From assembly GCA_030374805.1 (NCBI GenBank), contig JARGSG010000058.1, positions 1 through 64,000 on the forward strand: a stretch of DNA of 64,000 nt, written 5' to 3'. A program made the translations under genes and the position numbers. The notes under the pieces are model-generated. The model saw only the letters and a list, made by a program, of their open reading frames with translations. It did not search any database and was not told the DNA's origin. Origin of the DNA: Gracilaria gracilis. Its lineage: Eukaryota > Rhodophyta > Florideophyceae > Gracilariales > Gracilariaceae. Positions within the stretch are counted from its first letter, which is position 1. Every line of letters begins with the position of its first letter. Below are positions 52,721 to 62,351 of the stretch, one piece after another.

Positions 52721-54952
52721 TTAGCACTCCGGCTGTGGGCACAACACATGTCCCTCGTCGTCTACACTCCGAGCAAGCGCATCCGGTGCTTTAGCTGCTT
52801 CAACGTGTCCATTAAAGCATTCACGACAAAGTAAATGCTCATTCGGACAGCACCACCCCTTCACAGGTAGAACGTCGTCAAAGCATATTCCACAAGTTCG
52901 CATTGGCTGTACTTTCATTTTTAAGATGGGCACGATCGCATCAGCTATCCAATACACCCGACCATATGGCTTACCAACTGGGTGTACGTGATCGTATCCC
53001 ATCTGAACGAAGTTAAACCTACTTTGTCGAGCTTTCTTCAGCTCCTTTCCTAAACCCTTCTTATTCAATTGTCCCTGCGGCAAACGGAACGGCTGCTTTC
53101 CCTTTAACCCCTTGACCTTTAGAACAGCTGCTATACTCACCAACATACCATCGGATGCATTGCTGCTTGTGTAATCGGCTGCAACTGCCTCCTCACAAAG
53201 AATTGACACAGATGCACCGAGCCCGTATTGACAGTCTCTCAATCGGAAGCAGTCCGTTGGTGAATCTTTGTCTGACACAACTGAGTAAACAATATCGTAC
53301 GACTTCAACGCATCCAAAAGTTGCGGTGGTCTTTCCATTTCCAATTCTTCAACTGAAAACTCTCCATTCTTCATTGCGTTTGTTAGCACATCAATTTGAT
53401 ATTTCAGCATCTTAGTTCGTGCTGATCTCAACGCCTCTTCATTGATAGGTCCCAGTTTCTCAAACTCCGTGATGGTGCATGAAGACAATATGCTCTGGGA
53501 CCGCTTGAGAAGGTTTTCTAACAGCAACGTACTATCAAACCCACAGCTTTGAGCAGATAAGCCTTCATTCTGTTTGTCCGCACCCGTGCTCTCCGGACCT
53601 GGTAGTGTGGCATTGATTGTTTGCGGGTCATCAAGCGCGGCGATGTAGCTTTCCCGCATACAGAACAAGCAAGATTCGATACTGAATCCTTGTCGGGGGT
53701 CCTCTTCACCACAAATCCATTTCACCTGATGTCCACATGGGAGCTCCCGACACACTTCCCGGGCACAATTTATTGTCTTCCTAAAGCATTCCCCCTTTAC
53801 GAAGTTGATGTTGCAAGTGGAACACATCTTCTCGACAAGAGCCTGGCAAAGGTAGGGGTCAGATTCATTTCCAAGTTTATGACATGGAACAGGAGCATTG
53901 TTTCCACACTCATCGCAGGTGACGACATCCGTCTGCTGACAAGGGGATTCCAAGGCGCCAAATATGTTGTTGCACTTCACATCCTCTTCATGTCCACATA
54001 TCCTGTGCAGACGAGTGGTAAACGGGCAGTCGGGAAGCTGGATATCCCGAACGCGATTTGGTTCCTTTGTACCTTTGATCACCACAAGACTTGTGAAATC
54101 ATCTCTACCATCGAAGGCCAATGTGATTCGTGGAGGAGGAGCGTCATCCCAGAAGATGGCAGAACTTACATCTTCTGAAATGCAACAATCAACGTTAATT
54201 GCGTGCTGGCAGAGCGTAGAAAGGGTTTCAACTACCCGAAACGGCGGTGTCAAGTGATGATCGGCAGCCCATTCGAAGGCGCGATTGCATGGGATATTTG
54301 CTTCTTCATGGCCACAGAGTCTACGATACGTGACAGGTGCATTGCAAGGATCTATCCCAACGGCTGGGTCACTGTAATCGACGCCAGCCTTAACAAATGG
54401 ATCAGCTTCACTTGTTCGAACCCCAGGAAGTTTAGTGGTGACTCGCTTTTCAAGATGACATGGCACTTCCACTTCATGTGAGCAACGAGAACGATTGCTT
54501 CTTATCAGAACAGGACACTGGGGGCTTTCCAGGGCTCGCAACCGTTGAAGTTCAGAGCACACGCCGGGCCGCACGCTATGAAGCCGCTTGCACGAGGAAT
54601 ACAGAAAGACATCCTCGACAGGTTCCTTGCAATCAGGATACGGCTCTCCTCGTCGATGGCATAATGTAGTGAAGGAGTGCCCGCATTCCATTCTTAGCTC
54701 CACTTTTGTGTCGCGTAGTGGAAGAAGTCTCGTTCGGAACAAAGAATACAGTTCAGTGCAATAAAGCTTATTAGTCTTGTGCCCACATTTTCTTTGGACA
54801 GCAAAGGATCCTCCACACAACGCACCCAGTTTCTTCAGACGCGGATTGAACGGGGGTGCCTTCTCTATTGCACTCTCGTCAGCGACAGTCTCCATTTCAC
54901 CTTTCTCGTTAACGCGGCTGACAAACAAAGAAGGAGGCTGACTATCAACAAT
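52721..54952 (-). CDS. ZNFX1-like gene: NFX1-type fingers and RING domain
   Basis: This segment continues the frame of 54,953-57,418 after a TAA. It carries further Cys/His motifs of the NFX1 kind (RKCGHKTNKLYC, RMECGHSFTTLCH, RLCGHEEANIPC, RICGHEEDVKC, LPCGHQVKWIC) at spacings of about 60-100 residues, a helical region, and near the C-terminus a RING finger (RTCGICFDDVLPVKGWCCPN, EHLLCRECF, then CPQPEC). A TAA at 52,721-52,723 follows PEC, and the same frame continues into the coiled coil and IBR-like module. The open stretch begins at a TTG codon, so it is not an independent gene. RING plus IBR-like domains predict ubiquitin-ligase activity. Confidence 0.75.
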   Translation of the reverse strand: MVDSQPPSLFVSRVNEKGEMETVADESAIEKAPPFNPRLKKLGALCGGSFAVQRKCGHKTNKLYCTELYSLFRTRLLPLRDTKVELRMECGHSFTTLCHRRGEPYPDCKEPVEDVFLYSSCKRLHSVRPGVCSELQRLRALESPQCPVLIRSNRSRCSHEVEVPCHLEKRVTTKLPGVRTSEADPFVKAGVDYSDPAVGIDPCNAPVTYRRLCGHEEANIPCNRAFEWAADHHLTPPFRVVETLSTLCQHAINVDCCISEDVSSAIFWDDAPPPRITLAFDGRDDFTSLVVIKGTKEPNRVRDIQLPDCPFTTRLHRICGHEEDVKCNNIFGALESPCQQTDVVTCDECGNNAPVPCHKLGNESDPYLCQALVEKMCSTCNINFVKGECFRKTINCAREVCRELPCGHQVKWICGEEDPRQGFSIESCLFCMRESYIAALDDPQTINATLPGPESTGADKQNEGLSAQSCGFDSTLLLENLLKRSQSILSSCTITEFEKLGPINEEALRSARTKMLKYQIDVLTNAMKNGEFSVEELEMERPPQLLDALKSYDIVYSVVSDKDSPTDCFRLRDCQYGLGASVSILCEEAVAADYTSSNASDGMLVSIAAVLKVKGLKGKQPFRLPQGQLNKKGLGKELKKARQSRFNFVQMGYDHVHPVGKPYGRVYWIADAIVPILKMKVQPMRTCGICFDDVLPVKGWCCPNEHLLCRECFNGHVEAAKAPDALARSVDDEGHVLCPQPEC

Positions 54953-57475
54953 TTATTTGAAATGACATGCAGTTCCGATCTCGTGTCCACATAGTGGACT
55001 GACTTGAGGCACTTTTTCGTGACAGAAGCCCTCTTTAGCCCCTCCTTTTGCCAATTGAAATGCATCTTCACACCGAACTTTCATCATGTGTCCACAAGAC
55101 CTGCGATATGACGTCTTGATCAGACATTCTGGAAAGTCATCCCGAATAGAGTAGACTTTGCCTAGTTCCGTTTCTGATGGCCCATACTGGACGCCATGTA
55201 AAACAATCGGCGGAGATCTTGAGATAGCTTCGCCATCCTGTTCAGACCAAAACTGTCCAAGTGCAGTTGCCTCATAACAGCGAGAGGACAATATATGGGA
55301 GCAGCGAGGGCGCGGTTTGGCAACTGCTTCAAGACAGGTTGGAGGGTTCTCGAGAGAAAGTTCATGTACGCTCTCTTCACAAACCATGCGTGTTTTGCAT
55401 CCACATGGTCGTTCATGGCTCACAAGCACACGACAAGATGGTGGCTCTTTTTCCCATTTTCGGCGGTTATAACATGTCGGGTTTCTTTCCTTATGGCCAC
55501 ATGACGGGTTGACGTAGTCATCAACTTCTTCTGAACAATCCGACAACTGAACTTCCCCTTGCTTCATCTGTACATAATAGTGACATTTTAGCTCTACTGA
55601 ATGAGAGCATTCTGGCCGACTGAATAAGACAGGTACTTCACACTCAAATTCCAGTAACCCTCCAGCCAGATTGTTCGACTTCAAAGCCTTAAGTCTTACT
55701 TCGTAACAGTGAAGTGGGATATCGACATGAGCCGAGCATGGCCTTTCAACTACAGCAGAGCATCGAGTTCTGTGTTTTACTTCCTTCGATGAAAGACATT
55801 GAAGCCCACAAGTATGACCACACCACGGGAGGTTGAAGGTACAAAGCTTCGAGCAAAACTCGCTGAAGTCGCTTGCTCCTATTGGAAAACTGTCCGCCCC
55901 CGTTATTTCTCTACTGATGTCATTGTGCCGAGGACAACATATTGAGAGTCGAGAACCGATACTTTCCGGAGCTTCAGCAGCAGTTTTGTTCGGCATACTA
56001 CTTGTTCCCACGCTGTCGTTGAGATTGCTTAGAAGGCGACACCAGTGCGCTGGGCCTTCACCGCCTTTTGCATTTCTGGAGACGGCATCTGAAGAGCCAA
56101 CAACGTATAACCCAATCCGTGCCCGAGATAAAGAGACAATAAATCGATTTCGCAGTGCTACGAATCGGTTTCCCGGTCGAGTGCTAACGAGAGACAGAAT
56201 CACAATGTCATTCTCATCTCCTTGGTAACGGTCCACAGTAGAGACAAATACTCGTTTCACTCTGTCATCAGAAACACCCCTAAGACGACGAGTAATTGTC
56301 AGCTTCTGACCCTTGTATGGGGTTATGATCGTGATAGAACCTGGTGGTACCCCGCAGTACACGAGCCAATGTGCGAGAGCAACACATGCCTCTGCTTCTC
56401 CGTAGTTACATCTCGAAAGTCCTACTGCTGCACGTCCTTCTTTTGTTTGAATATCCCAGAAGAACACCTGGGGCTTGATACCCGGTTGAACCGTACCTTT
56501 TCCAACCCACAAATCTCTCTCCTCGGATTGCCATTTTTCAAGATGTCGAAAATGTGTATTCAAGTCTCTTAGCTTGCCCCCAATAAGCTGAGTTTTTGTG
56601 GTTGCGTAGTCTTCGATTTGAACTATATCTTCGTATTCACAACGCGTCAGATCACAAATGAATGGTCGCATCCGTCGTTGCACGTCGAGAACTGTGCAAG
56701 AGGGTGGATCATTAAGCACCAGTCTTTCGAAAAGCGACACCTTGAGGGAAGGGTTGGCTACTTGCACGGAGAACCAGCATGGTTGTACGTAAGCGGGAAG
56801 CTGCCTGTGATCGCCAATTAGCTCAAGTTTTCGAAGGGAGCGTACTGAAAGCACAGAAACGAGTGAAGGTTCCAGCACTTCACAAGCTTCCTCGACAAGC
56901 ATTGCAAACGGTTCTGAAGCTCTCAGGGCCTGAAGTCGTCGGGTAGCGCCAATCACAGTCGCACCAATCACTCGTGCGCTCTTAAATGAATATGCCGCCG
57001 CCTCGGACAACTCGCGCCTTGAGCATTCAACGTGGGTATCTGCAATGTCTGCCACCTCGGCAATGTCCTCGAGAACAATTCCGAGGAAAGAAACTACATA
57101 TCTCCATCGGTCGAAAAGAGGTAGGTCCCAATGCCAGTCTTTTGGAACTGCAGATAAACTTTCATCTTGACGACCATCCATACATACAGGCACTTCAGAA
57201 GACTCTTCAACATCGGAACCCGACCCTGAAGCAGAATCAATATCAAAAATATCTCGAAGGTGTCGCATCTGATCAGTGATCTCTTCTTCAGATAATTCCG
57301 AATCTGTTGAAGACTCGTCCAGTTCATCTTGAGACCTACCATCTGTGACACCTCCAAGTAATTCATCACTTTGAGGACCATTATGCGTGGAACCTTCAGT
57401 TCTCAGCTGAGAGTCCAATTCATTTGCTTCAGCCTCTGGGTCTGTCGAGGCTTGTTCTTCAGCATGAGAAGAAAA
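54953..57475 (-). CDS. ZNFX1-like gene: helicase C-terminal core and NFX1 fingers
   Basis: The frame re-opens after the T6 run at 57,477-57,482. An acidic linker leads to the rest of the UPF1-like SF1 helicase: motif II region MLVEEACEVLEPSLVSVL, motif III LELIGDHRQLPAYV, motif IV VLDVQRRMRPF, motif V TVDRYQGDENDIVILSLV, and motif VI FIVSLSRARIGLYVVG. NFX1-type fingers follow (PWCGHTCGLQC, PECSHSVELKC, PSCGHKERNPTC, RPCGCKTRMVC, RSCGHMMKVRC, PLCGHEIGTAC). The layout is that of ZNFX1, which in animals is an RNA-binding antiviral and small-RNA factor. The frame ends at TAA 54,953-54,955, and the next codons continue the same finger array. Confidence 0.85.
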   Translation of the reverse strand, partial: FSSHAEEQASTDPEAEANELDSQLRTEGSTHNGPQSDELLGGVTDGRSQDELDESSTDSELSEEEITDQMRHLRDIFDIDSASGSGSDVEESSEVPVCMDGRQDESLSAVPKDWHWDLPLFDRWRYVVSFLGIVLEDIAEVADIADTHVECSRRELSEAAAYSFKSARVIGATVIGATRRLQALRASEPFAMLVEEACEVLEPSLVSVLSVRSLRKLELIGDHRQLPAYVQPCWFSVQVANPSLKVSLFERLVLNDPPSCTVLDVQRRMRPFICDLTRCEYEDIVQIEDYATTKTQLIGGKLRDLNTHFRHLEKWQSEERDLWVGKGTVQPGIKPQVFFWDIQTKEGRAAVGLSRCNYGEAEACVALAHWLVYCGVPPGSITIITPYKGQKLTITRRLRGVSDDRVKRVFVSTVDRYQGDENDIVILSLVSTRPGNRFVALRNRFIVSLSRARIGLYVVGSSDAVSRNAKGGEGPAHWCRLLSNLNDSVGTSSMPNKTAAEAPESIGSRLSICCPRHNDISREITGADSFPIGASDFSEFCSKLCTFNLPWCGHTCGLQCLSSKEVKHRTRCSAVVERPCSAHVDIPLHCYEVRLKALKSNNLAGGLLEFECEVPVLFSRPECSHSVELKCHYYVQMKQGEVQLSDCSEEVDDYVNPSCGHKERNPTCYNRRKWEKEPPSCRVLVSHERPCGCKTRMVCEESVHELSLENPPTCLEAVAKPRPRCSHILSSRCYEATALGQFWSEQDGEAISRSPPIVLHGVQYGPSETELGKVYSIRDDFPECLIKTSYRRSCGHMMKVRCEDAFQLAKGGAKEGFCHEKVPQVSPLCGHEIGTACHFK

Positions 57476-57601
57476 CTTTTTTGGTTATGATCATCGGCTG
57501 TGGGCATGTTCAAAGCAGGCTTCCCATCTTCCGGTTCCATTACGTTCTTAACCTCGTACCTTCTAGCAATCGGTTTACCCGAGAGCAGATCATGATCCAT
57601 C

Positions 57602-60600
57602 TTAACATTGCTGTCGACCGAGTGGGCCTCGACAGAGGTGTTGGATAAGGGCCTCGACAGAGGTGTTTTCCAACAACAGAGTAGCTGGAGTATCATTTCG
57701 CGGCAGTGGTAGTTTACTCTCTATGTCTTTTCCCAAGGGTTCCAAATTGGACTCTATATCGTCCAGAATCTCATCTTCAATGCTTTGATCCGCCTCATCT
57801 GAACTATAAAAATCTTCTCCTGTCTCTGATTCTGATTCTGAATCAGGCTTCTGAGTTATATGAGGAGCACAGTAATATGGTGCTCTATCTGACAGCCCAT
57901 TTGTCCTGCATCTCCGTCTTTTCGACGTTATACCTCCGCATTGCATTACTGTTCCGGGTGCACTCCGGTCATTGTTGATGCCCTTCCACCTTTTCTGGTG
58001 CTCTTCACAGTACTTCGCCTTTGAAGAAGAAACTCTTTCGTTGCAGGTCTCCCCACTTGAAGCAAGGTTCTCACATAATCGATGGCGACTGCAAGCGTTC
58101 CGAGGCTCACTATCCACCACGTGTTTGTCCAAAGACAGTCCTTCCTCCCGACAAAAGCGACATGTGTGTGCAAAACAGAACTGAGAGTTGCCTTCTCTAC
58201 GAGAGCCACAAGCTTGCCCATCCAAAATGCTGGAGCATCGATGCTGAGTACACAATCTTGACTTTGGCATAGTAAAATCAATAACGTTGCGAATGCCATC
58301 ACATTCAATACAGCCATGATATACGCAGTAGTGTTGAGATGTGTCCCGCAAGTCGCGGTTCCTATCACATTCTTGAGCCGAGCATTTGTGTTCGGCACAA
58401 AACTGAGAAGCTTCAACTCGACACACGGATCTTACGTTGTCAGGGTTGCTATGAGCGTAGTCATAACAGAGGCGACAGCAATGTTTCGCACAAAACGGTA
58501 ATATTGGGGCTAGAAATGCCTCTGGGCAGCCATCGTCTCGGCAGGAATGATTTTCGCAAGCTGCGCCAATCCTTGGCAACAACGGAACAATCTTGTGGTC
58601 TCGACAGTAAATGCATGCATGATCAACACAAATCATAGAGGCCCTTTCCATCCGTGGATTCTTGCAGAGTTCACCTTCATATCTGCATCGATGAGTTTCG
58701 CAAAACCAAAGCCCGTTTACTCGAAGATTGGCGCAATCCTTCATGGGGCAACCATGGACTTGAACGCAAAATGCTCCCGGCCTTATGGTTGCAAGCATAC
58801 AACCATCGGCAGCACATCGCGGTGGCGGTGCTGAGCCACTCAACCAGTTGCTGAGCAAGAAATAGGTTCGATTGGCCTGCCCTTCAAACCAATGCTCAGT
58901 ATCTTTCCTCAGCCTTGGTAGCACTTCAAGCAAATCAAAGTCATGTCCTGATGGTGCACCCATGTCGGGCTCTGGCACAATTGTGCTTCGCAGCAATTTG
59001 TATGCTTGCTCGCTGTTGATATCTTCATCCAATCCCTGCTTTTGTGAAAAGAATCGCAACATCTGTAGAACCCATCGCGTAGAGATTTCAGCTTCGTCAT
59101 CAGTTGCTTTGCCTCTCAAGCTTGAAATCCAAGAGTGTAGTGAAATGCCGGTTTCATCAGCAAAAGCCGAACTCAGGGCACGAATGTCTCGCATGATGCG
59201 CCTTGTCCTGCGCAGGGTAGACACTCGCTCCGTCAATACTGCTTGTGCTCTCCTCTCTTCCGGAGACTTTCTTTCCATGCAGGCTTCTAACCTACGATCG
59301 TCCGTTTTCCCGCAACGAATAATCGCTCCTGACCATTGTCGAGTATCTACAAGATCACCCAAGATCTCATCAAGAGCATGATTCTTATAAGACAGCACAA
59401 CAATGGGTCCGACTGCGTTTCCAGAGCGAACAGCAAAATTTCTAATCAAGTCTAGAGCTCTAATAAGCACGACCCCAAGGTAACTCTTCCCAGTACCGGG
59501 AGGACCTTGTGTGCAATGTAGACTATTCGAAAGTGCCGCAGCGAACGCTTCCAGTTGGGTGCCACTCAAGTTTGACTGACGTGCAAGTTTGGTGATTTGT
59601 TGACAAAGTAGAGCCTTGGTTGATGGTTCCAGTCTGCTTATCAAATCCATTTGGGTGTTGTCCAGGGCGAATTTAACAACATCTGACACACTAGAGCCCG
59701 GGTTCTCGATTTCTTCAGCTCGACTGGTGCCGATAAGCTGAGGCCAGAATTGAATATGGCGCATATGATCCACAAGCCCAGGGTCAGTCAAGGCAGATAA
59801 TACAGAAACAACCTCTGGTACAAACACTTGCAAGTCGATTATAGCAATTCGAGATCCAGATCGCAGTGCTTCCCACGTTCCACTAAGAGTAGCAAGGTCA
59901 GCACGAGTAAGCTGACGCAACGCAATACGACCACGTGCTCTCTCGTTAAAATCATTCATCGGTCCTTCTTGGGGACTGACTGGGACAATCTCTGCCCATT
60001 CAACTCGACTCTGAGCGGATAGAGGTGCGCAAGAAACCCCGAGGCGAACAATTCCAACCATTGCGGAGCAGTTCAACCGATATGTAGTCTTCCAGTTTGG
60101 TGCGATCGCAGGTGGTTTTCTCGACTCCAGCTTTGAAGCGATATATACAACACCGTCTCGGCGCGTCGTTTCACGCTCAACGACCGCATCGTAGATATCC
60201 GTAGAAGCACGCGGTCCCGGATCTCCAACCAAGGCCTCTTGAGTCCTTCGGAGACATCGGTCACAAATGGAATCGTGGCCGTATCTCACACATCGCCAAG
60301 TTGCTTTCTCAGAGCAAGTTTGGCGGTTTGCTAGCTTTTGTCCACATAGCTGAGACCGCGAAGAGTGTATTTGTACATGTAAAGGCTGGTCACAGGCATT
60401 CGTACCATCGTTTTTCACGCGGCATTTCGGAAACAAGGCACCGGCTCCCCAAAAGAACGCCAGAGTAGTCATAAGCGCTCGCAATGTCTCTGCATAATGC
60501 TTTACACTTTCGTACTTTTTGTCAAGTTGAGTGACGTTTAGCCATGATGCGCGTTGCAACCAACCGACAGTAGCATTTCTCCATCCTGACCAGGAATCAG

Positions 60601-61945
60601 GTTCATTGCTCGGTACGTCTTGCTTTTCTTTAACTGCTTCGCGTCTATCCAAATCTGAGATGAAGCGATCAAATAATGTGAGACTGCGAATCAGCAAGTT
60701 AGAAGCGCGCTGGGCAGTGACTGGGTTTCCAATGGCTTTCATCAAGCCTGCGTGCATATTTGCACGAAGTCCCGAGGTTTTGTCAACGCAGCTACTCCTT
60801 AGGGACGCTGAAATTGTGCCTTCTCGTCCCCGTAAACGATGTTCATATACATCAGCAATGAGCTCAAAAGTCTTGAGGCGCACCTTGTCAGAAACGTTGG
60901 CAGCAGCGACATATTGTCCTATACGGGAAAGGGTGCGTAGCATATCGGATGTGGGGGGAAGAAGCAACGATGAAGCTGGTAAGCGCATCAACATAACAAG
61001 AAGTGCGTTTCCACTGGACATCTCTGCCCCAACTCCAACAGCAGTCCATGACTTTTTCCAGAGGTCAATGTCATACTCATGATCAAGTCTCAGTGTTGCA
61101 TTTGGCTTTTGTACAACACTTTCAATACGCTTGATAAACTGCGTTACATCCATGGAAGCCTGTGGAGATTTTGCGGTTGACGACCGAGCAGATTGTCGTG
61201 ATCGGGGTTTGGCTACATGCTTAGCATTATGAGAAAAGCGACAGTTATCACCATACTTGCATGTACCGGTCCTCGCGAAAAAGTTGCAGATAGGCTTGAA
61301 GTCAGTAGCAGAGGATTGGGTATTGCGTTTCTTCTCGGCCTGATGAGAAGATGATGGGTGTGATGCCAAAGATTTGCGTCCAGAAGTGCTGTTGACATTA
61401 TGAGAGAAGCGACATTTTTCGCCAAACCTGCAAGTTCCAGTCTCCTTGAAGAACACGCAAGGTAATGGTGTTGCGTTTGACGACGCGCCAGCTTGTGATG
61501 ATTGGTTCTTGGCTATATCCTCAGCATCATGAGAAAAGCGACAGGCCTCACCGTACTTGCACACACCACTGCCCGCGAAAAAGCTGCAGACAGGCTTAAA
61601 GTCAGTAGCAGAGGATTCCGTATTGCGTTTCTTCTCGGCCTGATGAGAAGATGATGGGTGCGACGATGCAGAAGGTTTGGGTTTAGAAGTGCTGCCGACG
61701 TCATGAGAAAAACGACATTTGTCGCCAAACCTGCACGTGCCAGTCCTGTCAAAGAACTCGCAAGCTGGTTTGTGGTCGTTCTGTTTATGCGATGGCTTCT
61801 GAGGTTTGCGGGACGTGGATGAGTTTTCAGCAAGGCGGCTGGGACCAGGGGTAACGTTACGCTGTTGAGCGTTGCTCTGACACGACGACTGGGGTGAGAA
61901 GTGCGAAGAACGAGCGTTCTCGCGAGAGGAAGCGCCGCTCTCCAT
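57602..61945 (-). CDS. ZNFX1-like gene: CCCH fingers, helicase motif I, Cys/His insert
   Basis: I start at ATG 61,945 (MESGASSRENARSS), since the frame extends 78 codons further up only to a TTG. Four CCCH fingers of C-x8-C-x5-C-x3-H spacing begin at residues 62, 120, 163 and 220. A helical domain follows, then SGTQLEAFAAALSNSLHC and Walker A GPPGTGKS (about 59,490). Instead of motif II there is a Cys/His-rich insert of about 400 residues with repeated C-x-x-H-x-C pairs (FCETHRC, VDHACIYC, FCAKHCCRLC, FCAEHKC, YCVYHGC, LCTQHRC, FCFAHTCRFC). The frame ends at 57,602 because a 25-bp tandem duplication (units at 57,624 and 57,649) shifts reading. Two more frame changes separate it from 54,953-57,475. 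Confidence 0.88.
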   Translation of the reverse strand: MESGASSRENARSSHFSPQSSCQSNAQQRNVTPGPSRLAENSSTSRKPQKPSHKQNDHKPACEFFDRTGTCRFGDKCRFSHDVGSTSKPKPSASSHPSSSHQAEKKRNTESSATDFKPVCSFFAGSGVCKYGEACRFSHDAEDIAKNQSSQAGASSNATPLPCVFFKETGTCRFGEKCRFSHNVNSTSGRKSLASHPSSSHQAEKKRNTQSSATDFKPICNFFARTGTCKYGDNCRFSHNAKHVAKPRSRQSARSSTAKSPQASMDVTQFIKRIESVVQKPNATLRLDHEYDIDLWKKSWTAVGVGAEMSSGNALLVMLMRLPASSLLLPPTSDMLRTLSRIGQYVAAANVSDKVRLKTFELIADVYEHRLRGREGTISASLRSSCVDKTSGLRANMHAGLMKAIGNPVTAQRASNLLIRSLTLFDRFISDLDRREAVKEKQDVPSNEPDSWSGWRNATVGWLQRASWLNVTQLDKKYESVKHYAETLRALMTTLAFFWGAGALFPKCRVKNDGTNACDQPLHVQIHSSRSQLCGQKLANRQTCSEKATWRCVRYGHDSICDRCLRRTQEALVGDPGPRASTDIYDAVVERETTRRDGVVYIASKLESRKPPAIAPNWKTTYRLNCSAMVGIVRLGVSCAPLSAQSRVEWAEIVPVSPQEGPMNDFNERARGRIALRQLTRADLATLSGTWEALRSGSRIAIIDLQVFVPEVVSVLSALTDPGLVDHMRHIQFWPQLIGTSRAEEIENPGSSVSDVVKFALDNTQMDLISRLEPSTKALLCQQITKLARQSNLSGTQLEAFAAALSNSLHCTQGPPGTGKSYLGVVLIRALDLIRNFAVRSGNAVGPIVVLSYKNHALDEILGDLVDTRQWSGAIIRCGKTDDRRLEACMERKSPEERRAQAVLTERVSTLRRTRRIMRDIRALSSAFADETGISLHSWISSLRGKATDDEAEISTRWVLQMLRFFSQKQGLDEDINSEQAYKLLRSTIVPEPDMGAPSGHDFDLLEVLPRLRKDTEHWFEGQANRTYFLLSNWLSGSAPPPRCAADGCMLATIRPGAFCVQVHGCPMKDCANLRVNGLWFCETHRCRYEGELCKNPRMERASMICVDHACIYCRDHKIVPLLPRIGAACENHSCRDDGCPEAFLAPILPFCAKHCCRLCYDYAHSNPDNVRSVCRVEASQFCAEHKCSAQECDRNRDLRDTSQHYCVYHGCIECDGIRNVIDFTMPKSRLCTQHRCSSILDGQACGSRREGNSQFCFAHTCRFCREEGLSLDKHVVDSEPRNACSRHRLCENLASSGETCNERVSSSKAKYCEEHQKRWKGINNDRSAPGTVMQCGGITSKRRRCRTNGLSDRAPYYCAPHITQKPDSESESETGEDFYSSDEADQSIEDEILDDIESNLEPLGKDIESKLPLPRNDTPATLLLENTSVEALIQHLCRGPLGRQQC

Positions 61946-62351
61946 GTTCGGTCGCACAGCGGGTATCAGACCCTGCTCGGCTGCTCTGATGTGTGAGAGA
62001 CCAGGTGAGCGACAAAAAGGGCGTGATGATGACGGGCGTTTTGTTAAGATGGTGTGATTCTGTTCGACTACAAGGGGTGCTGATAGAAGATGTGTGCAGT
62101 GCGAAGGGTTGGAAGACGACGCACGAACAGACGCTTTGTACGTTCCAAATGTGACGGCTCTACCACATGATGACAGCAAAATTGGCGCAGATCAAATCTT
62201 GCGGAGCTTGCCCGCGTCGTGACCGGCTTGCGGCCGCGTCGTGACCGGCGGCCACCAATCAACGGCAGATATCATTATCTGCTTTCTTTTGAAACGTAGA
62301 TCTACGGTGTGACCAGATTTTGTTATCATCACACCCGTTAACAGTCTTTCA
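61945..62351. other. Upstream region of the ZNFX1-like gene
   Basis: The first 230 bases upstream of ATG 61,945 are open in the same frame without an ATG, so they are probably 5' leader. The rest has no obvious element; a short direct repeat GCGGCCGCGTCGTGACCGG-like unit occurs near 62,210-62,250. Confidence 0.4.

Noticed and set aside
50311-54955. Reassigned genetic code (TAA/TAG read as Gln)
   Set aside because: In-frame TAA and TAG at Gln-like places looked suggestive. TGA also interrupts frames in the same genes, and the TBC1D22-like and helical-repeat genes end with TAG where their products should end. Mutation fits better.
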